A stretch of DNA of 64,000 bases from Asterella californica (GCA_036924285.1 JAYKYS010000012.1:8122001-8186000), one strand, 5' to 3'; positions 36,830 through 49,389 are shown, counted from the stretch's first letter. The notes: a model not told the origin generated them from the letters alone. Translations and numbers: made by a program.

Positions 36830-38395
36830 TTCCATAGACATTGGTGCATCGCGGAAGTCATCAGTTTCAGGACAGTTTCATTCAAGTAGCACCTGGTATT
36901 CACTGAAATAGATTTTGTACAGATCAAAGAGTTACTGTATATTTTGTAATGAACTCATCATAACAATAAAATATATGCTTCAAGTCTCAACGTTAAAAAT
37001 AAAATCATTCCAAATACTTAGTGCTTTTACGTCAGACAGAGTGCAACATCCGTAAGGAGACTGTCCACGTAGTACTAGTGTTCTTTGGGAACTAAGGAAC
37101 TCCACTTTACTCTATAATAGTGTCTTTCTAACTCAAGAATGTTTCACACTTCAAGTAAACATAGAGAGTATAAAGGTTGAATAATTATGCGTCCAAAGCG
37201 AGGTTTCGGCCGGGAGCAGGAAAACTCCAAGCGGGGGTGCGGCTGGTTTTCGGTTGGTGGGCTGCGGATAGGGAGGGGTTAGATGATGGGGTGCGGCCGG
37301 TTTACAAAATGGACGGCCGTTGGCATTAAGGCTTTAAAACATATCGGCGGGGTGTCGTGCCGTCGTGTCAGGGTGCCGTGCTGTTTAACGATACAGTGTC
37401 TATATTAGTATATAGACAATGACTATACTTATATAACCAACATGTTGAAGTTAGTACACCGGTTGTGTTTCTCGTTTGGAAGCAGGACGTCGTAAGCTCG
37501 AAACCAGGATCACACAGAAGAGTGAACACTTTCATTAAGTCTTAAACGAATAATTAATCCTTAAATTATCATTCGGAGATAAAAATAATTACGATTAATT
37601 CTGTCTCAGACTAAAGGGGTGTCTTTGTAAATTAATCATCACTATATCACTCCACGAAGAGTCCAGATTGGTTAGACAGGTCAGAATACTTCATCTGGAA
37701 AAATGATATATCTCTAATAAAGAGACTGAACTCGGATCAGGTGATTATGCGAGCTTTTCCAAATATGCATGCAACTTGCACTTCCTCTCATGGAGCGATA
37801 GGAGGACAAACCTGCAAAGCGAGACTTAATTCTTCATAGTAATTGAAAGAGTGCTGTAGTTTGTTTAGATTAAGAATCAGTATTTTAAGCTTCTTACTCT
37901 AATCTGACGTGTGAGAGTTTATAGGATAAGGGTCTTTCTTTAGCTTTTTTTCAAATTTAAAACACGTATACGTAACAGATAACAGACCCAGTGACTATAT
38001 GAATATATACAGTCTGTATAGTCAACCGGCGCAGTGGCAACAGCCTCAGTGTGGAGAGCAGATTGAGAGAGCTCTAATCTTGCATGATGCAAACCAGAAA
38101 ACACATAATCTGACTGTATACCGTATGTAAGAAAAACTGACTCTTATCTCTACAAGAGTTAGAGGGATAGCTTTAATATTCAGGGAAGCTAGACCAAGTG
38201 AAAACAGAATGTGATTGGTTTTGAACTGAATATCCTTCTCCACGGCCTTGTACAGTGAATTTCGTTTTCTCTTATCAGAATACGTATAAGTGTTATAAAA
38301 GATTATTTTTACTAAGTTATCATAGAAAATTAAATTAATTTTTAAAATTATATGTTACTCAACCCCGGAGTAGTCAACTCGTCAGGACAAAACCC
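36830..38395. other. No recognisable gene; contains a G-rich patch
   Basis: Mostly AT-rich, but 37190-37385 is GC/G-rich (GCGAGGTTTCGGCCGGGAGC, GGGTGCGGCCGG, GGCGGGGTGTCG), unlike its surroundings. No tRNA or rRNA fold could be supported by eye. Confidence 0.4.
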
Positions 38396-38480
38396 ATAAG
38401 TGAAGGGCGGCCTGCTGCGCTCCCTGGGATATAACTCCGGAACCCTAATTGATTTATCACGCAGTTTGCTGAGGATGTTC

Positions 38481-38524
38481 ATTAATATTCTAACCCTTCC
38501 CATCGGAAGGGTTAGAATATTAAT
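38481..38524. repeat. Perfect 20-bp inverted repeat with 4-base loop
   Basis: The arms 38481-38500 and 38505-38524 are exact reverse complements (outer ATTAATATTC, inner TAACCCTTCC) around CATC. It can form a long DNA or RNA hairpin and lies seven bases from a second perfect hairpin. Confidence 0.95.
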
Positions 38525-38530
38525 TAACGA

Positions 38531-38560
38531 ACCTCATGTACACTTCAGTGTACATGAGGT
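38531..38560. repeat. Perfect 14-bp inverted repeat with 2-base loop
   Basis: The arms 38531-38544 and 38547-38560 are exact reverse complements of ACCTCATGTACACT around TC. Confidence 0.95.
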
Positions 38561-38609
38561 GAATATCTTCGTCTATGAATATAATGCGTCTAGAAAACCA
38601 ATGGGATAG

Positions 38610-39990
38610 AAATACAAGAAACGATTGAGTGTAAGTGAATAATTATACACCATTTTCCAAAAGACTAAAGTACACCAATTTGCACGAAACGCAGTTTAGT
38701 CTATGATTATAATCGTTGAAACTTGAAAAAGTGTATGGGCTACCCCGATCTGACATCGGTGTTAGTCTTGTCACTTCTTTTCATAAAGTTTCGGGTGTTG
38801 GACGGAATCTCTCCCAAATTTTCCAAGAAAAAGTTATAGTTCTCAATGTAATTTCGTAAGGTCATTTTCTACATATTAACAGTGTTTGTATATGTCGATT
38901 GTAAAAACCGAAAAGAAAAAAGGGAACTGTTGTCGTATAGTGTATTTTGACCTACTACCCGACGGATAAAGAGAGAGAGGGACGGAGGGAGTTGCTGCGA
39001 AACCCACAAAGTAACGGAAAGAATTTAGTTACATCGAAAGCCACGGAGGAGAGTAGAATGTTTAACAGTGAGATGCCACGACAACTATCATGATACTGGC
39101 GTAATAAGAGAATCATTAAATCTTTATTGTTAAAATATTATAAACATTTATAGTTGATTCCTTTTTATCAAGTTTTTGAACTGTGCATTTTTATCAAATG
39201 TCTTGCCGGCTATATCGCTAACGTATAGCCACGCAATTCCATTTGCAAGCGCAGCATCTCCTCTTCTTTTCCTTATCGGAAATTTGCCGATTCTTTTCAC
39301 CGCAAAAGCTCGGGGGCGCTAAGCCGCTGACTGAGTTAGGATGTAAAAGAGAATCTACATTCGTTCAGGAAAGTGAGTTGGGAGTCTACAGTAATAACTT
39401 TCTTTCTGAGTTTCGGAAACTCGTAGACACGAGTAGATTAAGATTCTCCAACCGGAGTACTCTGAGTTAGATAGAGTACACACCAAGAACTCAGAAAACG
39501 TACAGTGAGAGCCCGAAGTAAAACCCCCCAGTTCAGAGATATCTTTTGATCGAACCAGTTCAAATGAATCATAGACGAGGTCACGAGAGAGCAGTAACCC
39601 TTGGGGGTAAATGGTTTATTGAGATAAATGTACATCATATATGAGACATACCCGGATTGCAACTGTAAACCTCAATACTGAGTTACCCCAATGTAGCTCA
39701 CACGACCTGGAAGAACTTAACCGTTCTATCTTCGAAGCATCTACCGTTGCTCAACCTCTATTCAAAAAAGCAACATGTTCCTCCTCTGCAAGATCGAACG
39801 AATAACAGTTCGAACGAATAACAGTACTCACTTCGCTACTTACAGTGGCTCAGTTTTAAACTGAACCAATTGACCTCTCTTCCGACTAAAGACCCTGCGA
39901 GATCAGGAGACCTGGACCTTTAGATTTACAACTCTAAGTTCCATAAATGACCAATTTTTGTTACAACTTTCGAACAGATTGGAGTACAAA
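38610..39990. other. Downstream flank of the sulfate transporter gene
   Basis: A 75-codon plus-strand frame at 39243-39470 is unrecognised. The interval 39700-39990 probably includes the 3' untranslated region of the minus-strand transporter gene. No other feature is supported. Confidence 0.4.
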
Positions 39991-42900
39991 TCATACTGGC
40001 GAGTGCTGCCTTTGGCTTGCATCCAGTGCAGGCTGATGTGCCTCGAGACTGAGCCTCTTGTCTTCCTCCAACGCGTGCTGATTCCTCTTGATAATTACTG
40101 AACATACAGATACTCCCTCCCCAACCGAGAGGAAAAACCACTCGGGGCCCAAAAGCTCGACGAATCCTCCGGCCTGGAGCTTTTCTATCACACCCCCTAC
40201 TGGGTTGGAGAATGTCATCTGCGTCACTTGAAAAGGTATCCACCGAGCGTCAACAATGGTAGCCATTGTTCCCATGTGCGATGACTATATCCAGAGAACG
40301 CACATGAACCGAAAAACGGCAGGCCATGTGAATTAGTGGAGAGGGACTACTAGACTAAATAAGGTACTGTAATCACAGTGAGTCGATAACTCTATCGGCT
40401 TTCAACAAGATCCTCGAGGTCCAATTAACTGATGACGGTAAGAAATGACGGCGATTAGGCCCCACCTACAGTACCATGATAACCGTCCGCGAAGTTGTCT
40501 ACACCCACTCGGATGGTCTACACCCATGGTCTAGATCGATGGGTCCGTGGTCCTGGTCTAATACTGATGGGTCCATTGCTCGTTATAAGGCGAGACTAGT
40601 GGCTCGTGGTTTCATCCAGATCTACGGGTTGGACTACACAGAAACCTTTTCCCCTGTAGTCCGCATTCAGTCAATACAGCTCATCCTTGCCATCTCAGCG
40701 CAGTATAATCTACATGTACATCAAATGGATGTTAAAACTGCATTTCTGAATGGAACACTTAACGAGGAAATATACATGAGTGTTCCAGAAGGCGTGACTA
40801 CAGCAAGGCGCAGTCAAGTATGCAGATTGCTCAAGACTCTCTACGGTCTTAAGCAATCATCAAGAGAATGGTACTTGATCATCGATAAATTCTTGCTTTC
40901 TCTTGGATTTGCTAAGTCCGGTGCAGACGAAAACGTTTACTACTTGCACCAGAAACAACACTTCGTCATCCTTGCCCTCTACGTGGATGACACTGTGATT
41001 GCCAGCAGCAGTGAAGCTCTACTGTCTCACGTAAAAGGAAAATTGAGCTCACGGTTCAGCATGACTGACATCGGTCCAGTCCATCATTGCCTTAGCGTTG
41101 AGATCAACCGTGATCCATCTTCTGGCACTATCAGGCTTAGTCAAACTTTGTATTTGACACAGAAACTATTTCAGTTTGGCTTACAGGACTGCAAACCTGT
41201 AAGCACCCCTCTAGTTACAGATGAGAAACTTTCTTCGGATGACTCCCCTGTCACTGAGGATGAAAAGAAGCTATGCAATAGTTATCCTTACCAGAGTGCA
41301 GCGGCTCTATTAATTAAGCTGCAGTATGTACTCGTCCTGATTTATCTTATCCCATTAGTGTACTCTCCCAGTTCATGAGTAACCCTGGACCTAAGCACAT
41401 TGCCGCTATGAAACGAGTTTTTCGCTACATCAAGAAAACTTTAAATTTGTATCTTGAGTATGCTCACTCACCCCAGCCCTACTCTCTATTTGGTTACACC
41501 GATGTTGATTGAGGAGGACATGCGGAGACAAGACGATCTACATCAGGACACTGCTTCATCTACTCTGGAGGAGCCATCAACTGGTCCTCCAAGAAACAGA
41601 AGTCAGTAACCTTGTCAAATACAGAGGCAAAATATGTAGCTCTTAGCACGAGCTGCTCAGAGACAATCTGGTTACGTCAGCTCTTGACCGACATCGGATT
41701 GCATGACAAAGAGCCGACTGTTACATATTGTGACAACCAAAATGCTATGGCCCTTGTCGACACCAGCAAGTTCCACGACCGTACGAAGCACATCGACATC
41801 CGATATCACTTCATCAAAAATCACGTCGCTGGAAAAATTATAGAAGTTAGATATTGTTCTATTGAAGACATGGTTGCAGATATTCTGACAAAGAGCTTAC
41901 CAGCTCCCAAGTTGAATTATCTACTACCGAAGCTAGGAATGTTTTCTAGCTAAATAATATTTTTATCCGAACTGTTATTGAGTGAGAGTGTTAGAATATT
42001 GTACGCAGTGTGAATACTCCTCTTAGCAGTAAACAGTTCAGGCTTTTAGGATGATGACCTTTCGTAAGGTTACCAAGGCCAAGATCCCAAGGTATATTAT
42101 TCTGGCTGAAAGCCATTGTACATTATTGAGTATCTACTTACTTGATTTTGCCTACACTCTCTTGAGGAGCTCTTCCCACACTCTCATACTGTCCTTATGC
42201 AGTGACTTAGAGTTTTACCTTAGTCTATTCTATTAACAGTCCATTTCCAACAAGTCGAACATACAGACTCCAAATTCTCTCTCGTCCGTAAGAGTTCCCT
42301 TCTTAAACCCGCCTATACCAACCTTGAAGTATATCTAGCTGTCCCATGGAAAGTTGTGGTGCTCACAAGTGAGGGAGAACAAGGAATTGACACGCGAAAT
42401 CCTTTTATCTCCCTTAGGGTGATAGTGAGGTGTAGGGGAACAGAAACAGATAAACAATGGCTGCGGCAATACAAAGACGACGAAGCCACGTTCCGCCAGA
42501 GAGATGGGAATACTTTACCTGAATACCCCGTTTCTTCATGGCTGTGTGTAGTTCTTCAAAGGCATGGATTGCTGCCGTGTCAATACTCATTACGGCTGAA
42601 CCAAACACTTAAAGCATTAACAGAATACTCTTTGGAATAATGACAAGTAGGCATCTTAAAGCTCTGGACAAACGATCAGGAGAAGGCAAAAGACATATAT
42701 TAGCCGTGAGGGAATACCACTCAAATATCACTTACGGGCAAGTTCAATGATGAGGAATTGTAGAGGAACTCCGCCAGTTTCGTTCAATCCGTCTTCTTCA
42801 TCGTTCACGTATCTAATGATTCTGTAATTTTATCGTCGAATGGTTTAGGACTCGACATTTCAAACGTGTGTATCAGTAAGCATCGCATGAAATTCAGTAC

Positions 42901-45900
42901 GTAGTACCTTTCACGCATGTAGTTGGAGTTGGAGAAGTATATAGCAGCGTCAATACGCACAATGAGGATACCCGGTTCAGTGGTGGCGTCAGGGTACTGA
43001 CGAACGTTCCTATAGATGCTCGTTCCGGGGATATTGCCCAAGACTGCTGTATGTGGCCTCGTAACGTGGAGCAAAATCTTAGCAAAAGATATGACAACCT
43101 GGGTCCACAAACAGTAGCATGTTATTGATTGATCTTTTCAACCACAAGCTCGTCGTCACACGAAGTAATCGAAGATTCGCATCAGACTACGACTTGTCAC
43201 TCCCAAATTAAACTAGTCCCATCGTCCTCGAGCGTAGTTGGAACATTCGATAAGTGCACTAAGCAGCACTAATACAGCACACAGCTAAAAGAGTTCCCGC
43301 CTAGGCAGCCATACAGCAAGAATAATCAGTATCAATCTCACACTATCCTTCTGAAGAACATCCTCGACCAGCGAAATGAGTAGATCATGGCTTCTCCTGT
43401 AAAAGTATTAAGCAATTGTCGTTCATTCTCAATCCGTTTTAGACTTTCAGGTTCTAAGCATCCAAGCATGGTCGTACGACATACTGCCTTGATTTAGAAC
43501 AGTTTCGCAGATTAACTAAAATCTCATATATCCTGCCCTCTAACATAACCTCCTGACTTACGATGTGTGTGTGGTCCTGCTACGCGTGAAAAGCTTGCAC
43601 CATATTTTGCTTGAAATATTTTACCAGGACCACAATTCCACGTACATTTTCAGTGAATTACAGTAATTACGTACCGCGACAAGAAGACCAATTTCAACGG
43701 AGACGAAAAAGACGCCGAAGAAGGCTCCCGCGAGAACCAAAAAGTCGACCTTGTCGGTTTTCCATACAAGATACGCAGCATCAAAGTCGATCAAGCTGAC
43801 GACGGCAGAAATGATAATCGCGGAGAGAATGCAGTTGGGAGTATAGTAGAACAAGGGTGTCAAAAATAGGAGTGTAAATAGCACCACCACTGCCATCACT
43901 ATATTGGACACGGCTGTTCTACAGCCGGATTGGTAATTAACAGCTGAGCGAGAGAAGGAACCTGCACGCGAACGTGGACGTGTGCATTGCCGCAATGAGT
44001 ACGCACATGCACCTCGAATATGTGTGGACTCGAAATTACAGTTTAAGAACTAACTTCTATAACGCATGGTACAGAAGAAACAGTCTTAACATGTACTCAG
44101 TTGGAAATTCAGACATAGAGTACTTCATCAACTGACGGTCGAGGGTCATTACCTGTAGCAACGTAGCAAGAGGTGAAGGCCCCGGCAACGTTCATCGTCC
44201 CGATAGCAATCATCTCCTTGTTTCCATCTATGTGGTAGTCCTTGAGAGCCGCAAATGTCCTCCCAATGGCAACAGCTTCAGTAAGAGCAACCAAACCGGC
44301 AACAAGGCCCACTCTGAACCCCGTCGACAAATACTTCCCAGTCCAGTATATTTTATGTAAGGAGGCTGGATTGACTCCTTCTTGAATCTTCTTGACTGTT
44401 TTGACCCCATGCTTGTCGAGACGAGTAACATACACGAAGAGGGTAGAGAGGATGACGGAAGCCAAAGGAGCGATAGCTGCAATCCAGAAAAGCTTCTTCC
44501 TCATCTTCGCCTGAAGAACAGGACGTCAGAGCATCCCAATTAAGTATACATGGCTCGAACTTAAGCTATTTTAGAGATGAAGAAACTCAGGATGAAGAAT
44601 AATTCAGGAATGTCTGCACCACGAAGGTTAACTCCGCTAGTGAGGTGGGAAGTTAACATGACTTACAATGCGCTTGGTGGCGAGCAAGATAACCAGAAAG
44701 AAAACTCCGATGCCGATTGTTGGCCAATACCACTGCAAAGGGCGAAAGCACACAATGACTTTAGATTCCAAACCTGTCGAGCAGGACAAGAAACCGGTAG
44801 TATCTGAAGTTGAATGGTAGCGAGCTTACCTCATCGGTGTGGGTCCACACGGATTTCATCACTGATACGACATCAGTGTTGGTGGTAAAGTGAGTAATCC
44901 CGAGAAGGCCTTTCAACTGCTGGAGTGCGATAGTAACAGCAGCTCCAGCCATGAATCCGATGATCGCCGCATGCGAAAGAAAGTCAATGATGAACCCAAG
45001 CCTCAAGACCCCGAGACTCGCCTGCACAACTCCGGCGAAGAACGTTGCTGTAAGGGCAAGACGTAGGTATGTTTCTTTGTCGGCAACGGGATCAACCTCA
45101 TCCTTCAGCAATTGCCCCAGCAAAATGGACACCACTGCAACAGGGCCAATGGCAATATCTCTGGAGCTTCCCAGCACGGAATACACGAGAGGTGGCACAA
45201 AGCTTGAATCTGCACGTCAGACAGTGGCACTATTCATATTACTCCATGAATTCCTGTCTCAATATGACCAAATAATCCAATGAGAGTTACCGAAACGTAA
45301 AAAAACACCATCGCATTAAGATCATGATTAGAATAGCTGTTACTCACATAAACCATTGATAGGGTCCAAATTGGCTAGTTTTGCGTACCCCAGATCCTGC
45401 AAACGATAAGTCGAAAAGAGATTGCTGAGTACTGAGAAGAGTTCGACTATGCAAATGGAGTCATGTTGGGCTATTACAACTGTTATAAGCTACTTAATTT
45501 GCGTTCTATGAAGGCATAGCACTGCCATGAAGCTGCAATTGATCTGGTGTATAGACTGCGACAAGACATATACCTGAGGAATGGCGAGACTGGCAATCGT
45601 CAGACCAGAAATTAAGTCGCCCTTGAACGAACTCAATTTGTACTTCGGGAGCCAGTCAAGAATGGGAAACACGTATGCCAACGCCATGTACCATCTTCTC
45701 TTTCCTTTGTGACCCTTAAACTGTCGCAATGGGTCGTCCGGGAAAAATGTCTCCTTGACCGCAATTCCGATTTGATTTCCTATACTTGCACGAGGTGGAA
45801 TTCCCACTTGGTGTACCAAGGGCCTGTTCTCGGGCTGCATGCCCTCCCCAGGCGCTCGCTCTACGTCCGGGTCCATGTGTTGTATTCGGCGACTGTGCCC

Positions 45901-45948
45901 TTCGGCCTGTCTTTCGCTTTCCGACTCGCTTCTTGGGAAATGACTCAT
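39991..45948 (-). CDS. SULTR: Sulfate transporter (SULTR family), ten exons
   Basis: Proton-coupled sulfate importer, expected in the plasma membrane. Exons on the minus strand: 45948-45574, 45396-45348, 45209-44830, 44732-44667, 44510-44153, 43961-43675, 43098-42908, 42821-42736, 42595-42519 and 40218-39991. All junctions are GT-AG and phases close exactly, giving 698 codons. Family motifs in order: LDWLPKYKLSSFKGDLISGL; IASLAIPQDLGYAKLANL (exons 1-2); SSFVPPLVYSVLGSSRDIAI (exon 3); TEAVAIGRTFAALKDY and GNKEMIAIGTMN (exon 5); GSFSRSAVNYQSGCRTAVSN (exons 5-6). The C-terminal STAS domain spans about residue 530 to the end, with MSIDTAAIHAFEEL and a conserved Thr position. The last exon supplies FVELLGPEWFFLSVGEG. 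It looks closest to groups 1/2. The start ATG is followed by a soluble N-terminus with no signal peptide. The 2.3-kb last intron holds a Copia relic in antisense. Confidence 0.93.
40476..41953 (+). pseudogene. Copia reverse transcriptase/RNase H relic in the last SULTR intron
   Basis: Ty1/Copia pol C-terminal half. The frame 40476-41378 has ARYKARLVARGFIQIYGLDY, QMDVKTAFLNGTLNEEIYM, LKTLYGLKQSSREWY and the catalytic LYVDDTVIAS. A frameshift follows near 41320, then RPDLSYPISVLSQFMS-like sequence in another frame. RNase H reads DVD-stop-GGHAETRRSTSGH and continues in 41612-41953 (LSNTEAKYVALSTSCSETIW, DNQNAMAL, HIDIRYHFIK, ADILTKSLP). The stop at 41510-41512 replaces the usual Trp (TGG to TGA). 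Gag, protease and integrase are missing: 5' truncated. Confidence 0.9.
41989..42238 (+). repeat. Probable 3' LTR of the intronic Copia
   Basis: Starts TGTTAGAATATTG 36 bases after the RNase H stop and may end CTATTAACA, which mirrors the start imperfectly. No second LTR is present to confirm the limits, because the element is 5' truncated. Confidence 0.4.
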
Positions 45949-47919
45949 CTCCGCTTCTCAAGATGTTGCGGCCCTTCAAACAGTGGGACAACGATAGATT
46001 AGTCCTGCACGTACGGGTGCCCGGACCTGGAGATCTATGGAATGGCGGTCTCTGAAGTCCGTTTTGTAGGCGGCAGAGAGCGCAGGCGACAGGCCAGGGT
46101 GGGTTTACTCCGAACTGTGTTGACTTTTTGATTGGATGAAATTAAGGAGCTGGAGCAAGCTTGAGAGCTGAGGTGGCGTAATGCAGCTCTTCTGACGCAA
46201 CGGCAAAAGCGACCCAAAACAAGCGTAGCGCGAGACACCACCACCGTCCCTGAGCTCGCAGGTGCATGCACGTGCTAGGCTGCACCGCCGGAACGAGCCA
46301 CTAGAGCAATCGAGTCGCATCAAGCAACTTTTCTCGTCCCCGAGCCCATCCGTGCGAGTCACCAGACACGCCGCACAATCCCACTTTCAACGGTTTGTGG
46401 CATGCTCTCAGAAGGTTCTGGTGAATATCGGTAAATGTTCGGTGATAGGAAAGGGAAATCGGAAATCTTCGATTTAGTCGGAAGCTATATTTACACTAAA
46501 AACAATATTTTTCTACCAAAATGTTCCGATTGGATTTTTCCTCAACACCGTATAGAAGAAATCTGCAAATCATAACTGAACTCCGGAATTCCGTGAACAT
46601 TTCCCTGAGCTACTACATCTCTAAGTCGTGATGCATTTCGAAATCTCACTGATCTGTTATTCTCGGAGAAATAATCCTTCTGATTCTAATCCCTGCCAAA
46701 TATCGTCTTTCGTTTACAGTCACTGGCTAGCATTAGATTTTTCGATAAGACTATTGATTATTGCTAAGAATGTAGAGGGTCTCTTCGCTTCATGAAGCTT
46801 GATATCTATCGTTCGACATAGGACATGTAAGTCAACGGTATATTACATACACAAATGTCAATATGAATATGAAATGTGTTCAACTCTTGATGAAGCTCTG
46901 ATATCAAGAGTTAAGTTATCCATATTTAGAACGGTGACGGCTGATATATTATAATATTTGCATGACAACTTTTGGCAATATATGTAATAATTGTCACTCT
47001 TAGAATCTAATTTCTTGTAAAACCTTTTTGGAATGAGAGAGTATGCATCGCATCCTAACACTCACAGATGTGAAACTGGAAGTAATTTTTCTTTCATGTT
47101 TGATATATTGTTTTACTTTCCAAGTTACACCAAATACGCTTCATAATCAAGCTCCAATTGAGAGTATAGAAGGTCATATTGGTGGTCTCAGTCAAAAGCT
47201 TTGTTGGCAATCTTGCACTGTGTAGCATACATCTAGTAATCTGAACATCGTACTATTGTCTACTCTACTCAAACCATTATGTCCAGAAGTCAACGTATAC
47301 GATGTACTGCTTCATACCTTCTTTATCTAGAAAAGCTTCTGGTTCTTTAATCGAAGAAACAAATCAGTAGTCACTGTGATCACCGGTAAAAAGGACAAAG
47401 GATGTTTGTAAGATGAGCGTCAATTCCATTGCGAACAATGGAATTGACGCTCACCGTACAAACATCCGAATGAGAAAAAATTCTCTTAGTTGTTGTGCAC
47501 GATCTTATGCATCCTTCACATACAAGATCAAGAAAATGCTTTTCGAGAGTTTGAAAATAAACCTTTACCGCTTTGTCTTGTTGCATCTTCATGAGATTTA
47601 TGTGGACTTCAACTGAAAATTCCGTAACATGATATCAAATGGTTGGGGTCCTGCCAATGTGGAGGTTATAGCATTTGCTACAATGGTTAAATCTTAGAAT
47701 CAACTTTAAATATAACTTTTCATGCATTCTCTTCCTTCACTTCTACTTTACTTCGATAGATGAGAACACATCTATCTTTTGAGTACAAGATACATATATC
47801 TTTGTCCAGTGTCTTACCTATATCTGATAACCTCTAACTTCAGTCATTTACTTCTTCTTTGTTTGGAAATGTAAAGAATCTTTTCTTCAGCAGTTGCATC
47901 GTAAGTAAGTCTTCTCAGG
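45949..47919. other. SULTR 5' flank and sequence without recognisable genes
   Basis: 45949-46400 is relatively GC-rich and presumably holds the transporter's promoter and leader; overlapping plus-strand frames there are shadows. Around 46885-46905 the minus strand reads TTGATATCAGAGCTTCA, resembling a Copia tRNA primer site, but no LTR or coding part is attached to it. Confidence 0.4.
47400..47467. repeat. Near-perfect ~32-bp inverted repeat
   Basis: The arms 47400-47431 and 47436-47467 are reverse complements with two mismatches, sharing GAGCGTCAATTCCATTG, around a CGAA loop. The structure produces mirrored short frames on both strands, which are not genes. Confidence 0.93.
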
Positions 47920-47934
47920 TTGTTATCTCTAGCC

Positions 47935-48679
47935 ATGGTAGTTCAGTTTGTGAGTAAATTGAAAGTGGAAGGGATAAGCTTCCGAGAGCTTGGGTTTAGA
48001 ACAGAAATGGATTGGCAACACCAGATATTGCTTAGAGTGGAGAGATTCCAACGGGGTTCACGGGAAAAGCTAAACCACTATGAAAGGAGATTTTTGGAGG
48101 AAGTAGGGTTTTTACTAAAAGCAACCGGAAGATTGAAGGCTGAGTGGTTCTTGGGGGAAATACGGCCGAACTGGTTAGAACCTGGTAATGCAGTAACGGT
48201 AATGACTTTGACAGAGGCCGTTCAGAGAATTTGAGAAACGGAGATACCGGAGGAGAAGAAAGCTGAGCTTGACAGTGAAGAAGAATGGACAGAGGACATT
48301 CCTTGGGAGCGTAATAGTAATGAAGATGAAGATGTAAACAGAGCATCTGATGAAGGGCATAGACTGGAAAAGTTACTACTTACTGTGTTTTGAGATTGAT
48401 GAGGAGACAGCCGCAATTAAGAAGGAGCAGCTAAGGGGTTTGCTGCTAGAAGAGCCATTAATCTTTAGGGGGTCTGAATTCTGTAATTTAGGTAACAAGG
48501 CAGATGCGTTGCCTAAGCGGTTCAGTACCTTCGAAGAGTTTAAGGAGACTTGTACTGAAGTCAAGGGTAAGTCAACTCTTGAGGGTGGAGGTGTGCTCTC
48601 ACCTCTGGTAAGGAGGAGAGTTACCGGATCGGGAGTTGAAAGAAAAAATGAAGGAGCAACCGATAGTTGGAAGTTGTGA
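47935..48679 (+). pseudogene. Unrecognised coding-like region, possibly retroelement gag
   Basis: The frame 47920-48234 (DWQHQILLRVERFQRGSREK, NHYERRFLEEVGFLLKATGR) continues past one stop (ETEIPEEKKAELDSEEEW) to about 48390. A further frame 48350-48679 contains EEPLIFRGSEFCNLGNKADA and FSTFEEFKETCTEV. Charged and helical, gag-like in style, but not assigned. It lies next to Gypsy LTR-like sequence. Confidence 0.35.
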
Positions 48680-48852
48680 GAGAAGCGAGTTATCTGAAGG
48701 AGAAGTATTTAACTCGCAAGACCTCATGAAGCTGAAGGGTAGGGTGATAAGGACGTGGAATGAGGTTCAGGTGTAAGTTCTTTCAACGTTACTGAAGGGA
48801 TGATAGAACCAGGAAGTTGAAAGACCTTGGATGTGTTACTGGAGAAGCCGGA

Positions 48853-48913
48853 CCAAAAAGTGAATACAGACAGTACTCACTTTTTGGCCGTTTAGGTTAG
48901 GACCAAAAAGTGA
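48853..48913. repeat. Three-way CCAAAAAGTGA hairpin/direct repeat
   Basis: CCAAAAAGTGA at 48853-48863 is repeated inverted at 48877-48887 and again directly at 48903-48913, so two alternative hairpins are possible. Confidence 0.85.
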
Positions 48914-49389
48914 GTTTCATAGAACCTCTTAAGTAGGTGTGAATATTTATAATTCAGCAAGTTAGAATCTTAAGTAGAATTTTTAGAAATTCTCAACTAG
49001 CTTTGTTTAGGGGTGGCCAAAAAGATTAAGCTTTTTCCGAGACTAGTTGGAATTTTCTAAGTGTTATAGCGACAACTTAAGATTCAACCCAAGAACGAAA
49101 TTGCAGGTTAGTTATCACAACGGTATTCTAGGACCAAGGGGTTGACTACCCATTTTGAACTTGGCGTTAACTTAAGGATCATTGTTGATGAAGGCATCAA
49201 CCTCCAAAGTGGAGATGAATGTTGTGACCTTCAATATCAAGGTCAGACAGAAACGTAAACAACAAAACCCTAGTGGACTTATGTTAGGTTGTGAACAATG
49301 CGAGTAGGATAGAACAGCTTGACCGAGAAGTCAAGATGAGATGAACCGTAAGTGGTTCTTTGAACCAAGATTGGAATATCAGGTTAAGA

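Noticed and set aside
37440..37520. Possible tRNA gene (GCTCGAAACCAGG resembles a B box)
   Set aside because: No matching acceptor stem, D arm or anticodon arm could be folded.
44577..46055. Several plus-strand frames of 68-110 codons opposite the sulfate transporter
   Set aside because: They are shadows of the minus-strand exons and introns and contain no recognisable domain.
46878..46910. Copia-type primer site on the minus strand (TTGATATCAGAGCTTCA)
   Set aside because: No LTR precedes it and no gag follows it, so an element cannot be supported.
47380..47616. Overlapping 60-70 codon frames on both strands sharing VNSI-NGIDAH
   Set aside because: The similarity on both strands is produced by the inverted repeat, not by two related genes.
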